A stretch of 64,000 nucleotides of DNA from Alkalimonas mucilaginosa (GCF_036327005.1 NZ_JAUGZK010000011.1:1-64000), one strand, 5' to 3'. Numbered from the stretch's first letter, positions 25,483 through 34,962 are shown. Translations and numbers: made by a program. The notes: a model not told the origin generated them from the sequence alone.

Positions 25483-26408
25483 TGGATGAGCAATCGCTGC
25501 CGCTGCAAGTCAGAAAGTTGAGTAAACGTTATGCCGCAAAAACGGTGTTGGTTGACGTCACAATGGAGCTGACAGCTGGTGAAATACTTTGCATTCTGGG
25601 GCCAAACGGTGCTGGCAAAACTACTCTTATTTCAGCTGTTTTGGGGCTGATTAAGGTTGACTCTGGTGAGGTCAGCCTGTTTGGTCAGGTGCAAGAAGGC
25701 TTGGTACGAAGCCCTAAGCTACGTCAGAAGTTAGGCGTAATGATGCAAATTGGTAGCTTAAGCGCCAACTTAACGGTACTGGAACAGTGCGACTTGTTCA
25801 GCAGCTACTATGCAAATGGCTATAGCCCGACTGAACTGGTTCAACTGGCCGGGCTGGAAGAACACAGTCATCAACGCTTTGGCCGTTTATCCGGTGGCCA
25901 GAAACAACGTTTGTTGTTTGCGCTGGCTTTGGCTGGAAAACCGCAATTGCTGTTGCTGGATGAACCCACCCTGGGCATGGATGTTGAAGCCCGGCGCAAT
26001 TTGTGGCAACAGATAAGGCAGTTGAAGCAGCAAGGGGTAGCCGTGGTACTGACCACGCATTATCTGGATGAAGCCGAGCAACTGGCCGATCGTATTCTGG
26101 TGTTGCATCAGGGAGCGATCATTGCCAATGGCAGCCCGTTTGAACTGAAAGCCTTAATGCACTACAAAGTCATTCAATGCAGCAGCGCACTGGATGATAC
26201 CACCTTAAGGGCGCTGCCCGCTGTGCTGACACTAAGCCGCGACAATAACACTATTACTTTGCATAGCAGTCATGCGGAACAAACCGTCAAAGCGTTACTG
26301 AATCAGGATAGTGCGGTCAGCCAGCTCGAGGTGCGTCAGGTAGCTCTGGAGCAAGCCTTTTTGCAACTCACTCAGAGCCCTGCCCATGATGAGGAGCAAG
26401 CCGGATGA
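25482..26408 (+). CDS. ABC transporter ATP-binding protein
   Basis: A 308-residue ABC-2-type ATPase: Walker A GPNGAGKTT (about 40-48), signature LSGGQKQRL, Walker B LLLLDEPTLGMD and the switch histidine in TTHYLDEAE. A C-terminal extension of about 80 residues follows the core, as in CcmA/LnrL/drug-export ATPases. It overlaps the permease gene by 4 bases. With one small permease it should form an exporter for a lipid-like drug, peptide or polysaccharide. Confidence 0.93.
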   Translation: MDEQSLPLQVRKLSKRYAAKTVLVDVTMELTAGEILCILGPNGAGKTTLISAVLGLIKVDSGEVSLFGQVQEGLVRSPKLRQKLGVMMQIGSLSANLTVLEQCDLFSSYYANGYSPTELVQLAGLEEHSHQRFGRLSGGQKQRLLFALALAGKPQLLLLDEPTLGMDVEARRNLWQQIRQLKQQGVAVVLTTHYLDEAEQLADRILVLHQGAIIANGSPFELKALMHYKVIQCSSALDDTTLRALPAVLTLSRDNNTITLHSSHAEQTVKALLNQDSAVSQLEVRQVALEQAFLQLTQSPAHDEEQAG

Positions 26409-27148
26409 ATCACCGAATCAGCTATCAAAAAGAAGCCTGGTACGATCTGCTCAGTATCTTGCGTACTCCTGGCTTTGTGATACCGTCACTGGCATTTCCA
26501 CTGATGTTTTATCTGTTTTTTGGTGTGGTATTGAGTTCGGGCGCAAACAGCGCTTATATGTTGGTGACCTATGGTTGTTTCGGCATTATGGGTCCGGCCA
26601 TGTTTAATTTTGCCATGAATATTGCCAGCGACCGCGCCCATGGCTGGCTCACTTTGAAACGACTGTCCCCTATGCCGATTACCGCCTATTTGCTGGCGAA
26701 GCTCAGTACCTCCATGGTATTTTCGCTGCTGATTATTCTGCTGCTGTTTAGTATCGCTGCATTGTTCGGCGGCGTACGGTTGCTCAGCGGGCAATGGCTA
26801 TTGATTGCGGTCATCTTAGTGCTGGGTACACTGCCGTTTGCCCTGATAGGGTTGATTCTTGGCTTAACATTAAGCGATAAAGCGGCTCCCGGCGTCGTCA
26901 ACTTACTGTATTTACCAATGGCGTTTTTATCCGGCCTCTGGTTGCCCATTCATCTGTTACCAGCGATGTTACAGCAAGCCAGTTGGTTATGGCCCAGTTA
27001 TCATTTATCGCAAATTGGCTTGAGCGTGATCGGCATGGGGCAAGGGCATGCAGTCTGGTTGCATCTGTTGCTACTTCTTGTGACTAGCCTGGTACTTGGT
27101 ATGTTGGCTATAGCTTCCTTTAATCGCCTGTCCGGTGAAAAATCATGA
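26405..27148 (+). CDS. ABC-2-type transporter permease
   Basis: A 247-residue membrane protein with six predicted transmembrane helices and the ABC-2 permease pattern (soluble N-terminus, LSGLWLPIHLLPAMLQ segment late in the protein). It pairs with the ATPase encoded immediately upstream. Start and stop codons overlap those of both neighbours (ATGA), indicating translational coupling through the operon. Confidence 0.9.
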   Translation: MNHRISYQKEAWYDLLSILRTPGFVIPSLAFPLMFYLFFGVVLSSGANSAYMLVTYGCFGIMGPAMFNFAMNIASDRAHGWLTLKRLSPMPITAYLLAKLSTSMVFSLLIILLLFSIAALFGGVRLLSGQWLLIAVILVLGTLPFALIGLILGLTLSDKAAPGVVNLLYLPMAFLSGLWLPIHLLPAMLQQASWLWPSYHLSQIGLSVIGMGQGHAVWLHLLLLLVTSLVLGMLAIASFNRLSGEKS

Positions 27149-27303
27149 AGCTGCGAGTCGCTGTGCTGATTGCCTTATTGTTCGTGTTGTTTTTATATCT
27201 GCGGCCACCGCCAGTTCCAAAGCCGCTTCAGGACCCAGAGTTGAACACGATCAACAGCTTTGTGATAGGTGCGGCTCAGCTTTCTGCGGCCTTCCGCCAT
27301 TGA
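27145..27303 (+). CDS. 52-residue single-span membrane microprotein coupled to the permease
   Basis: A short reading frame starts in the ATGA overlap with the permease stop codon and encodes 52 residues: a positively charged MKLR start, one hydrophobic helix (about 4-18), then a proline-rich linker and a soluble tail ending AFRH. The 4-base overlap copies the arrangement of the two upstream genes. No known family was recognised. It could be an accessory subunit or regulator of the exporter or kinase, or the remnant of a longer gene; it lacks support beyond context. Confidence 0.5.
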   Translation: MKLRVAVLIALLFVLFLYLRPPPVPKPLQDPELNTINSFVIGAAQLSAAFRH

Positions 27304-27371
27304 GCATGGTGACCAGCAACGGTATCCTATACATTGACTCACACATGACACTTATTTTGCAGGGAGCTAAG

Positions 27372-29669
27372 TTGACCGTTTATCGTATCCTTTTCATTTT
27401 TTGTTGTGCTTTGGCCGTACAGGCTTGCTCTGATCGGCCCAAACACCTGACTTTCCAGCCTGAAGACGGAGAACAGCGCCGTTACCAGATGTTTAGCGAA
27501 ACATACATTGAAGCCAGCAACTCTTTTGGTTCCAGCTCTGAGCGGATCTACAGCCATATGATTATGGATTACGATGTAACCGAGCAGGCTGCCAGTTTTG
27601 ATGTATTGATGCGCCCACGTTTTATGATGGTGCGCTTTCGTAACGGTAATTTCAGCAGCCTGGATACACCTGATTACCGGCAAAAGAAAATATGGCCTTT
27701 CCTGGAGGCGGGTGTTAGCACCGTCATTGATAAAAAAAGCGGTGAAGTCACGGATTTCATTGTGCACCATGAAATTGAAGATGCCGATGATTCTGGCTTT
27801 GATCCCATCCGCCAACTGCTTCAGGATGAGCTGAGCCGGCCTGGCTACAGCAATGGTATAGCGTTAAAGCTTGGGGCTACCCAACAGATGCCGGCGGTTG
27901 AACTGTTGCCGGAGATTACTTTAACGGTGGAGTCGCTGGACGACCAACAGGTTGGCTTGTCGTTGCAGGGCGAGAACGATGAAGTCAAGTTGTATGGCGT
28001 TATTCAGCTAGAGCGAAGCACTGGTTTGCTGACACGTTCTGCTGTGGTCATGGATATGCCACTGCAGCATGAGTTTGCTGAGGGGCGTGTACGGGTCGTG
28101 GCTGCTGTGATGCCAGATGATTGGAAGTCAGGTTTCGATTTGGACTTTATCTATTCGGCGGATTATCAAATGCCAGCAGATATTGGGGCGTTGCCAGATG
28201 ACTTGACTGCTTTGGATATGCCAAGCTCTGCTGAGGTGTTTCCGGGGCGTAGTGGCAGTATCCAGAGTAATGGCGACAAAATTACTCTGGAATACAATCA
28301 TGGTGTTTTTGATATGTTCCAACTGGGTCATATTGAAGTGGATAATTTGCAGGCGCATGATCAGGCTGGTAATCCGATAGAGCTGGACTGGCATTCTGTT
28401 GGTGCCCTTAGTTTCGCGTTTTCAGAGACTAAAGCAGTACAAACCCACACGGATATTTATCCATTAGGCTGGCAGGATGTGGTGCCAAAGCTTGAACAGA
28501 TCGCATTTATTGAAGCCCGATTACAGCGCTTTGCTATGACCCACAACATCGTTCGCTTACCGGTGAAAGACTCGGAAACATCTGTCCAATTTGGTGAGGC
28601 CCGGGCGGTACTTACGCCAACTGAGCAGCCTGATGTCTATCACCTCAGGTTGGAACAGGCGAAAAATGTTTTTTTCAGTACTCGCATTACTGGCCCGGAT
28701 AGCGGAAGTGTGGAACACATGAAAGCAGCCAATGTGCCTGATTGGCTGGAGGATGGGAACAGACGATTAATGGCGATAGTCACTAGCGGTTATTTCCCTC
28801 TTAGCCACACGCTGTATTTTGAAGGTGAGCGACCCAATGAATTACAGCTACTGGCTCATCGGATAGAGGATCAGTCACTGGAAGAAAAGCAGATCCGTTT
28901 TTACAATCCGGATGTTGCGCTAAGCACTGTTGAGCTGGAACCCCTGACTAGTGTCTACCTGTTTCCAGAAGAGGATAATGTAACCGACTTCGCATTAACA
29001 GGACCCGTATTCGAGCTGAAGGAACTGCACGACCTTGCACCACAGGACTTTGAGCGTCCCCAGTTGTACATGGTATTGAGTCATGAGCAGGCCGCTTTGT
29101 GTTCCTTGGAGCAAACTGCAGACATCAAGGAAGCAGGGCGCCGGATCGTCTGGTTGCCACATGAACCACGTCAACGCTTTATGCGACGGGATTCGCAATT
29201 ACCCCTGGAAGTGGTGTATCAACTAGCCACTGAAGACGGTGTGCGAAACTTCTTTTATGACCATACCGCCGTTGTGCGTTTGCAATGCGCAGGGCAGCCC
29301 GAGTGGCAGCTGTTTGATCTTGACTTGGGGGAGCAAAATTGGCTGGTTCCGGTTTCAGCCCTGCTGGGGGAAAACTGGCAAGAAGCATTTGCCGACATGC
29401 AGCTGATTGAGCTACTTCGTCTGTTTCGTTTTTTGGATACTCAGCAGAAAGCGTTAAGCCTGGTACCACCACCGGGTTTTGCCAGTCAACCAGGAGTTAA
29501 GCTAGCAGATATTCGTTTGCTCGACTTTGTAACCGAAGAGGGCATGCTGCGTATTGCCGGGCGGGTAAATCGTGTTGAAAAGCTGGAAGCCTCTGGTGAT
29601 CGCATCGTGCGCGAGTGGGTGCACCAATTTCCGGCCTTACCGTCGTCGCAGGTGGCCTACCAGGATTAA
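27372..29669 (+). CDS. large lipoprotein of unknown function
   Basis: About 765 residues from a TTG start at 27372, preceded by AGGGAG at 5-base spacing; the protein then begins MTVYRILFIFCC with lipobox AVQAC. No domain is recognised. The rest is rich in beta-strand-like, acidic sequence with few cysteines after the lipid anchor, and looks like an extracytoplasmic beta-rich protein. An alternative start is ATG 27345, which has no ribosome site. It is followed 17 bases later by the MORN/YwqK-repeat gene, suggesting a two-gene unit that works in the cell envelope. Confidence 0.75.
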   Translation: MTVYRILFIFCCALAVQACSDRPKHLTFQPEDGEQRRYQMFSETYIEASNSFGSSSERIYSHMIMDYDVTEQAASFDVLMRPRFMMVRFRNGNFSSLDTPDYRQKKIWPFLEAGVSTVIDKKSGEVTDFIVHHEIEDADDSGFDPIRQLLQDELSRPGYSNGIALKLGATQQMPAVELLPEITLTVESLDDQQVGLSLQGENDEVKLYGVIQLERSTGLLTRSAVVMDMPLQHEFAEGRVRVVAAVMPDDWKSGFDLDFIYSADYQMPADIGALPDDLTALDMPSSAEVFPGRSGSIQSNGDKITLEYNHGVFDMFQLGHIEVDNLQAHDQAGNPIELDWHSVGALSFAFSETKAVQTHTDIYPLGWQDVVPKLEQIAFIEARLQRFAMTHNIVRLPVKDSETSVQFGEARAVLTPTEQPDVYHLRLEQAKNVFFSTRITGPDSGSVEHMKAANVPDWLEDGNRRLMAIVTSGYFPLSHTLYFEGERPNELQLLAHRIEDQSLEEKQIRFYNPDVALSTVELEPLTSVYLFPEEDNVTDFALTGPVFELKELHDLAPQDFERPQLYMVLSHEQAALCSLEQTADIKEAGRRIVWLPHEPRQRFMRRDSQLPLEVVYQLATEDGVRNFFYDHTAVVRLQCAGQPEWQLFDLDLGEQNWLVPVSALLGENWQEAFADMQLIELLRLFRFLDTQQKALSLVPPPGFASQPGVKLADIRLLDFVTEEGMLRIAGRVNRVEKLEASGDRIVREWVHQFPALPSSQVAYQD

Positions 29670-29686
29670 TCTGAGGACTTTGAATT

Positions 29687-31330
29687 GTGAAAGGGATCGT
29701 TTTTACCATCGTTTTATTGTTGAGCAGTCCATTCGTTGCAGCCGGGTCTGTATGGTTGGATGGCCAGATGCGTCCGGTCGATGAAGCTGAAGCCAGCTAT
29801 GTGCTGGCAGAGATCAGTGAGCTGGCCGAAGGCTATCGGATGCGGGTTAATTATCTGTCTGGTGAGCTGCGTTATGAAACTTTTATTGATCACAAAGATG
29901 TTAGCCAGGCAACCCAGGTGGGTGACTATCGGCTGTATTTTAAATCAGGACAATTATTGCAGGAAGGTAGTCGCGATCAGCAAGGCCGGTATCAAGGCAT
30001 AGTGAAAACCTACCATGAAAATGGCAAGCTGCACCGCAAGATCCCTTACCGTGATAACCTAGTGCATGGCATTTATACCATTTATTTTGAAGATGGCAGT
30101 TTACAGCGTAAGCAAGAAGTAAAGGATCACAAACGACATGGCCGAGACCTGAGTTATCACCCCAATGGTGAGCTGCGTGTCGAGGTGAACTATGTTGACG
30201 GCAATCGGGAGGGGGTGAGTCGGCTCTGGAATGAGGAAGGCGTGCTGATGCGGCAGCGCAACTACCGCAATGGCCAGGTGGATGGTGTGGTGGAAGAGTA
30301 TTTTGATGATGGCCAGCTCAAGAGCCGGGGTGAGTACAAGCATCGCCAGCGAGTAGGTGAGCACGAACTCTGGTATGCCAATGGTCAGTTGCGCCGTTAT
30401 CAGCTCTTTGATCAGGACGGCAAAGTGCAGATAGAGCGTACCCTCCGCCAGGATGGCAGCATGCAGCGTAACATGGAGCCGGTGCAGGCTGATTTTGGAC
30501 CGGCAACGGTGACAGAAGAATACAATCAGTCCGGGCAGTTAACCAGACGCACGACCACCAGCGACGATAAGCAGTGGTATCGAAGTGAACGCTATACTAG
30601 TGACGGTGAGTTGACGGAGTGGCACCAGACCCTGAATCGTAAACGACATGGGCGTTCCTTTCTTGCTCAGCGGGGCAGAGGTTACACTGAAGCTTATTAT
30701 ATTGAAGGGCAGCGTCATGGTGATTACCGAGAGGTAAATGCGGACGGAGAGGTTCGGGTCAGTGGTACTTTTGACCATGGCAAACGCATTGGCAACTGGT
30801 ATCAACACCTTGGCACAGACCAGTTTTATGAGTTCTACGATGCAGAGGGACGTTTGCATGGTGAGCGTAAGCAACTGGATGCGGATGATCAACTGTTGCT
30901 GCATGAGCACTACCATCACGGCAAGCGACATGGTGCTGTACTCGCCTATCGGGACGGTCAACTGGTCAGTGAAGGGCACTATGTCGATGGCGAACGGGAT
31001 GGTTTCTGGAAGATCAGTGAAGGTTATCGTGACGTCTCAAGGTTGGAAGGCCACTATACAGCAGGCGTTCAAGTCGGGGAGTGGCGTCGCTACTCTGCTA
31101 ATGGCTACCTTCTTGGGATCTCGCACTTTAACAACCAGGGGCAGTTGCATGGGCGTGAGTTCCGGTTTGAAGAAAATGGCGCCTTGCTATCGGTGATCGA
31201 CTATAAAGAGGCGGTCAGGCATGGTGAGGAGTGGTGGTACTTTTTAGGATCCCCCATGATGTTGCGGCTATACCAGAATGGAGAGTTTGTGAAAGAAAAA
31301 ATACTGGACGATCCGGATGAGTTCTACTAG
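29687..31330 (+). CDS. secreted MORN/YwqK-type repeat protein
   Basis: A 547-residue protein with a signal peptide (cleavage near FVAAG) and more than ten short repeats of the pattern G-x-Y-x-x-x-x-x-NG-x-L/hydrophobic, for example YHENGKLHRKIPYRDN and YFEDGSLQRKQEVKDH, characteristic of MORN_2 (YwqK) repeats. Databases often label such proteins antitoxins, but the secretion signal makes a DNA or toxin-neutralising role unlikely. Repeats form an elongated beta-sheet scaffold; partners unknown. The start is GTG with GAGGAC upstream. Probably co-transcribed with the lipoprotein upstream. Confidence 0.82.
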   Translation: MKGIVFTIVLLLSSPFVAAGSVWLDGQMRPVDEAEASYVLAEISELAEGYRMRVNYLSGELRYETFIDHKDVSQATQVGDYRLYFKSGQLLQEGSRDQQGRYQGIVKTYHENGKLHRKIPYRDNLVHGIYTIYFEDGSLQRKQEVKDHKRHGRDLSYHPNGELRVEVNYVDGNREGVSRLWNEEGVLMRQRNYRNGQVDGVVEEYFDDGQLKSRGEYKHRQRVGEHELWYANGQLRRYQLFDQDGKVQIERTLRQDGSMQRNMEPVQADFGPATVTEEYNQSGQLTRRTTTSDDKQWYRSERYTSDGELTEWHQTLNRKRHGRSFLAQRGRGYTEAYYIEGQRHGDYREVNADGEVRVSGTFDHGKRIGNWYQHLGTDQFYEFYDAEGRLHGERKQLDADDQLLLHEHYHHGKRHGAVLAYRDGQLVSEGHYVDGERDGFWKISEGYRDVSRLEGHYTAGVQVGEWRRYSANGYLLGISHFNNQGQLHGREFRFEENGALLSVIDYKEAVRHGEEWWYFLGSPMMLRLYQNGEFVKEKILDDPDEFY

Positions 31331-31791
31331 CGCGTAGGGATCCTTCACTCATTGCGTACAGTCAGCCCTGCCCGTTGCTTGGGTAGGGGCTGATGCCGAT
31401 ACTGGCTTGCCAGCATTTCGCTACATCCTGCAACACAAGATCGCCCGCTTTGTGGCCATTACCATCGTTAAACGGGTTAAAATTGTCCAAATCAGCCTGA
31501 AATTCGGGGGGCTTTGCCCCCGGCTATGTTGGCTTCTAACCACTGCAACAGGAATCATCGTCGCTAAGCGCCGGTTAACGGCATTTAAGATCGGCTCGCA
31601 CCTGACCAGGCTTGCAACATGTTCTTTGCGATATAAAAATCATTAAGGAAGATGCGCAAGAGCTGATTCAGAGACGCAGGTAGCGGCCATGAGTGAGGCC
31701 GGCGGCCTGAATAGAAGCGGTTGCTGGTGCATGAGAGCGTTACCGGAGTTCCTCTGGTAAAGATCTATTAGCCCTGAAGAAGGAGCATGAA
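31331..31791. other. 461-base gap without a convincing gene
   Basis: Two hairpins are visible: a GC-rich imperfect repeat at about 31361-31393 (AGCCC-TG-CCC against GGG-TA-GGGGCT), possibly the terminator of the upstream gene but with no T-run, and GGGGGC-TTT-GCCCCC at about 31506-31520. A 79-codon open frame from a TTG at 31407 lacks a ribosome site and looks non-coding. A leader or promoter for the downstream microlipoprotein must lie near its end. Confidence 0.4.
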
Positions 31792-31968
31792 ATGAAAAAG
31801 GTACTGGTTATACTGATGTTAAGCAGCGCATTGTTGGCCTTGGCTGGCTGCTCGCCGGCAGTAGGCTCATCAAAGTGGTGTAAAGCGATGGAAGCTAAAC
31901 CTCAAAGCGAATGGAGTATCAACGATGGCGAAGCATACATAGAGCATTGTTTTTTAGCTGACGATTAA
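31792..31968 (+). CDS. DUF3012-type microlipoprotein
   Basis: A 58-residue protein from ATG 31792, with AAGGAG 6 bases upstream. A signal helix (MKKVLVILMLSSALLALA) ends in a lipobox LAGC. The mature part, with SSKWCKAMEAKP, a Trp, and a C-terminal HCF, matches the pattern of DUF3012 lipoproteins common in Vibrio and Shewanella relatives: two cysteines likely form a disulfide. Function unknown. It stands alone between a 461-base and a 188-base gap. Confidence 0.82.
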   Translation: MKKVLVILMLSSALLALAGCSPAVGSSKWCKAMEAKPQSEWSINDGEAYIEHCFLADD

Positions 31969-32156
31969 TACACTATCAGCCAGCAGCTAAGTGGCTGTTG
32001 GCTGGCGTTTCATGCATTGAGTAATCCTCGGCCGTAGTCATGCTCGGGAGCAATGTACCATGGAAAAAGCCGCTCCTCTCCGGATAAAGGATACAGAGTG
32101 CATCAAGCTTCTCCTTAGGAGCACTGTTTATCATAACCTGTGTGCATCAGACATGC

Positions 32157-33233
32157 TTAGCTTGCAGAGTGTTGCACCTGTGTCAGCACCTGCCGGGCCA
32201 AAGCCCGGGCTGTGGTCCATTTACCACCGCTGACAGTGAGCAACTTTTGTTGCCAATGCAGGCTGTATTCCCGACTGGCACGGCTGCTATCGGCACTGCT
32301 TTTTAATAAAGGCCGCACGCCCGCAAAACTATCCAGAATATCAGCTACCTGGGCCTGCGGCTGAAAGTACTGGTTGTACACTGCCAGCAATTCATCCCGT
32401 TCGGTTTCGGAGCAGGCAATCGGCTCGTGCAGCTGTTGCCGAACTTCGGTGGTACCAAGCAGGCAGTGCCGCTTGTAGGGCAGGGCAAAGACGATGCGAC
32501 GACTACCTGGAACTTCCAGCATATGGCCGTAGCGGCCCAGGCCAGGCAGCAGCAGATGACTGCCTCGCACCAGATCGAGTGGTTGTTGCACCGGCAAGCC
32601 GGATTGCAGCAGCAAAGCTTCGCTCCAGGGCCCTGCCACATTAATGATGCGATCAAAGGATAGCCAGCCGGTGTTTAACTGTAGCTCGCCGCTCGTTGTT
32701 AGTTTCAGTACCGGTTGATGCTCCACAAGATCAACCCCTGCCTGACGGCACTGAGCGGCGACCCAAAGCCCTAGCTGGTAATCGTCCATCTGGCCATCAA
32801 AAAACAAATAAGCGCCTTTTAAACCATTTGATTGTAATTGCGGAGAGCAGCGTAGTGTTTGTGTCGGGTTTAGCCAGCGATGGCGGCCAATGCCTTTGCG
32901 GCCAGCAAATAAATCATACAACATAAGGCCGATTTTCAGTTGCCAGCGTGTGCGACGGCTTTGGCGGTAAAGCGGATAGAGCAAGGGCAAGCGTCGGGTT
33001 AGCTGCGGGGTATGATCCAGCCACCAACGACGCTCTTTTAGTGCTTCATGCACCAGACGGAACTCACCTTGCTCCAGATAACGCAGGCCACCATGCAGCA
33101 GCTTGGAAGAAGCGCGACTGGTCGCCTGCATCAGTGCGTCACGCTCGAACAGCTGTACCTGATGGCCGGCCTTCGCTAATTGCCAGGCCGTGCACAAGCC
33201 GTTAATGCCACCACCGATCACTGCAATGCGCAT
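32157..33233 (-). CDS. short GlpD-like FAD-dependent oxidoreductase
   Basis: A 358-residue protein with a Rossmann FAD motif GGGINGLCTAWQLAKAG at the N-terminus and the glycerol-3-phosphate dehydrogenase signature SRASSKLLHGGLRYLEQGEFRLV. Aerobic GlpD is about 500 residues; this protein lacks the C-terminal DAO_C domain. It therefore probably oxidises a glycerol-phosphate-like or other 2-hydroxy compound. Start ATG 33233 fits the family (glycine motif at residue 7) and has AGGA upstream. No glycerol uptake genes are nearby. Confidence 0.82.
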   Translation of the reverse strand: MRIAVIGGGINGLCTAWQLAKAGHQVQLFERDALMQATSRASSKLLHGGLRYLEQGEFRLVHEALKERRWWLDHTPQLTRRLPLLYPLYRQSRRTRWQLKIGLMLYDLFAGRKGIGRHRWLNPTQTLRCSPQLQSNGLKGAYLFFDGQMDDYQLGLWVAAQCRQAGVDLVEHQPVLKLTTSGELQLNTGWLSFDRIINVAGPWSEALLLQSGLPVQQPLDLVRGSHLLLPGLGRYGHMLEVPGSRRIVFALPYKRHCLLGTTEVRQQLHEPIACSETERDELLAVYNQYFQPQAQVADILDSFAGVRPLLKSSADSSRASREYSLHWQQKLLTVSGGKWTTARALARQVLTQVQHSAS

Positions 33234-33471
33234 GATTTTCTTATCCTGTATCTTGCCCGACGTCACACCCAGGCTGTTGTGGGTCGCCATAGTTTTGGCC
33301 ATATCATCATGGCTGGCAATTCATGTCCGGGCAAGGGGGATGCTTTCAGATACGAATATTTGTTGTAAATTTATCAGTTTTTCGTCGGGTGGTTACGGGG
33401 GGGGTATCTATACTCAGTTTTTACCAGCGCTCATTCAGCAATGGACTGACAAACATGGAAAAGTTTTGCTT

Positions 33472-34962
33472 ATGTCAAACGATTACTACCGGTTGATCGC
33501 CGAAACAACGTCGGATGCATTGGTGGCCCTTTCACCCGATGGCGAGGTGCTGCAATGGAACCAGGGGGCCGAAACGACATTTGGTTTTTCCGAAGCTGAA
33601 AGCCTGGGTCGTTCGATATTCGAGCTGATAGTCCCTGCGCATTTGTTGGCAGAGGAACGCAATACTCTGCTGCGAGCCTGCACCGAAGAAGTTTCCGCTT
33701 ACGAATCTTACCGGGTACGCAAAGATGGTGCTCTGCTCTATCTGAATATTTCAATGCGTGCTGTGCATCGGGACGATGGGCAACTGGCTTTTATTCTCAC
33801 CAATAAAAAAGACGTGACCCACCTGAAAACCCGTCGGGATACCAAGTTTTTGGAAGCACGCTATCGTGACTTACTGGATTCAACCCCGGATGCGATTGTT
33901 ATGGTGAATATTTTTGGTCGTATTGTGTTGGCCAATGGCCAGGCTGAACAGGCCTTTGGCTGGTCGAGGGACGAGTTGCTGGGGAAGGCCGTGGAGAGCC
34001 TGCTACCAGAGCGCTACCGCTCCTTGCATGTTGGGCATCGCTCGGATTTCTTTACCTCACCCCGCACCCGCTCAATGGGGGCGGGTCTCGAGCTGTATGG
34101 TGTGCGGAAAAATGGTGACGAGTTTCCGGTAGAAATCAGCCTGAGCCCGTTACAAACAGAAGAAGGCATACTGGTGATGAGTGCGATCCGTGATATCACC
34201 GATCGCAAGCGGGTGGAGCTTGAGCTGCACAGTAAGAATAAAGAGCTTGAACGGGCCAACAATGCCAAAGACAGCTTTTTAGCGGTGATGAGCCATGAGT
34301 TGCGTACGCCTCTTAATGCCATTATTGGCTTTACCGGTACTTTGTTGATGAAACTGCCAGGGCCTTTGACTGCAGAACAGGAAAAGCAGTTGGATACCGT
34401 CCAACGCAGCGCCCGGCATTTGCTAGCCTTGATCAACGACTTGCTGGATTTGGCTAAAATCAGCGCCGGTAAGATCAGTGTTGAACTGCAGACGCTGGAT
34501 TGCCGCGATACTGTGCTGGAGGTGTTGAATACCTTGCAGCCCGCAGCAGATCGCAAGGCGTTGCAACTAAGCTCTGAGTTACCGGAGCAGCCATTGCTGG
34601 TACTGGCTGATCGACGGGCTTTGCATCAGATTATTCTGAACCTTATGAACAATGCTATTAAATTTACCGAGGAAGGACAAGTACGAATCACCACCGTTTC
34701 TGGCTGTGATGAGACCGGCGCTGCGTGGGTTGAGATCCGCGTGCAGGATAGTGGCACCGGTATTTCCTGCGAAGATCAGGCTAACTTGTTTTCTGCCTTT
34801 ACCCGATTAAACCTCACCAATAACGCCGATAAGGAAGGCACTGGCCTTGGGCTGCATTTAAGCCAACAACTGGCTGAACTGCTGGGGGGAGAAATCCACT
34901 GTCAGAGCCAGCCTGGAGTAGGCAGTATCTTTACCCTGCGGTTACAGGGAGTGTCGTTATGA
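33472..34962 (+). CDS. cytoplasmic PAS-PAS sensor histidine kinase
   Basis: A 496-residue kinase without transmembrane segments: two PAS domains with PAC tails (about 5-120 and 125-240), a short coiled coil, HisKA with phospho-acceptor His in FLAVMSHELRTPLNAIIGF, and HATPase_c (NLMNNAIKFTEEG; DSGTGIS; GTGLGLHLS). ATG 33472 is chosen, with GGAAAAG upstream. Its stop overlaps the downstream receiver gene by 4 bases. A run of eight Gs lies in the leader (33397-33404). Confidence 0.9.
   Translation: MSNDYYRLIAETTSDALVALSPDGEVLQWNQGAETTFGFSEAESLGRSIFELIVPAHLLAEERNTLLRACTEEVSAYESYRVRKDGALLYLNISMRAVHRDDGQLAFILTNKKDVTHLKTRRDTKFLEARYRDLLDSTPDAIVMVNIFGRIVLANGQAEQAFGWSRDELLGKAVESLLPERYRSLHVGHRSDFFTSPRTRSMGAGLELYGVRKNGDEFPVEISLSPLQTEEGILVMSAIRDITDRKRVELELHSKNKELERANNAKDSFLAVMSHELRTPLNAIIGFTGTLLMKLPGPLTAEQEKQLDTVQRSARHLLALINDLLDLAKISAGKISVELQTLDCRDTVLEVLNTLQPAADRKALQLSSELPEQPLLVLADRRALHQIILNLMNNAIKFTEEGQVRITTVSGCDETGAAWVEIRVQDSGTGISCEDQANLFSAFTRLNLTNNADKEGTGLGLHLSQQLAELLGGEIHCQSQPGVGSIFTLRLQGVSL

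Noticed and set aside
29687..31330. Annotating the repeat protein as an antitoxin of a toxin-antitoxin pair
   Set aside because: The name YwqK antitoxin comes from repeat similarity; the protein has a signal peptide and no toxin gene is adjacent.
31407..31646. 79-codon open frame in the long gap after the repeat protein gene
   Set aside because: TTG start, no ribosome site, composition unlike neighbours and no recognisable motif.
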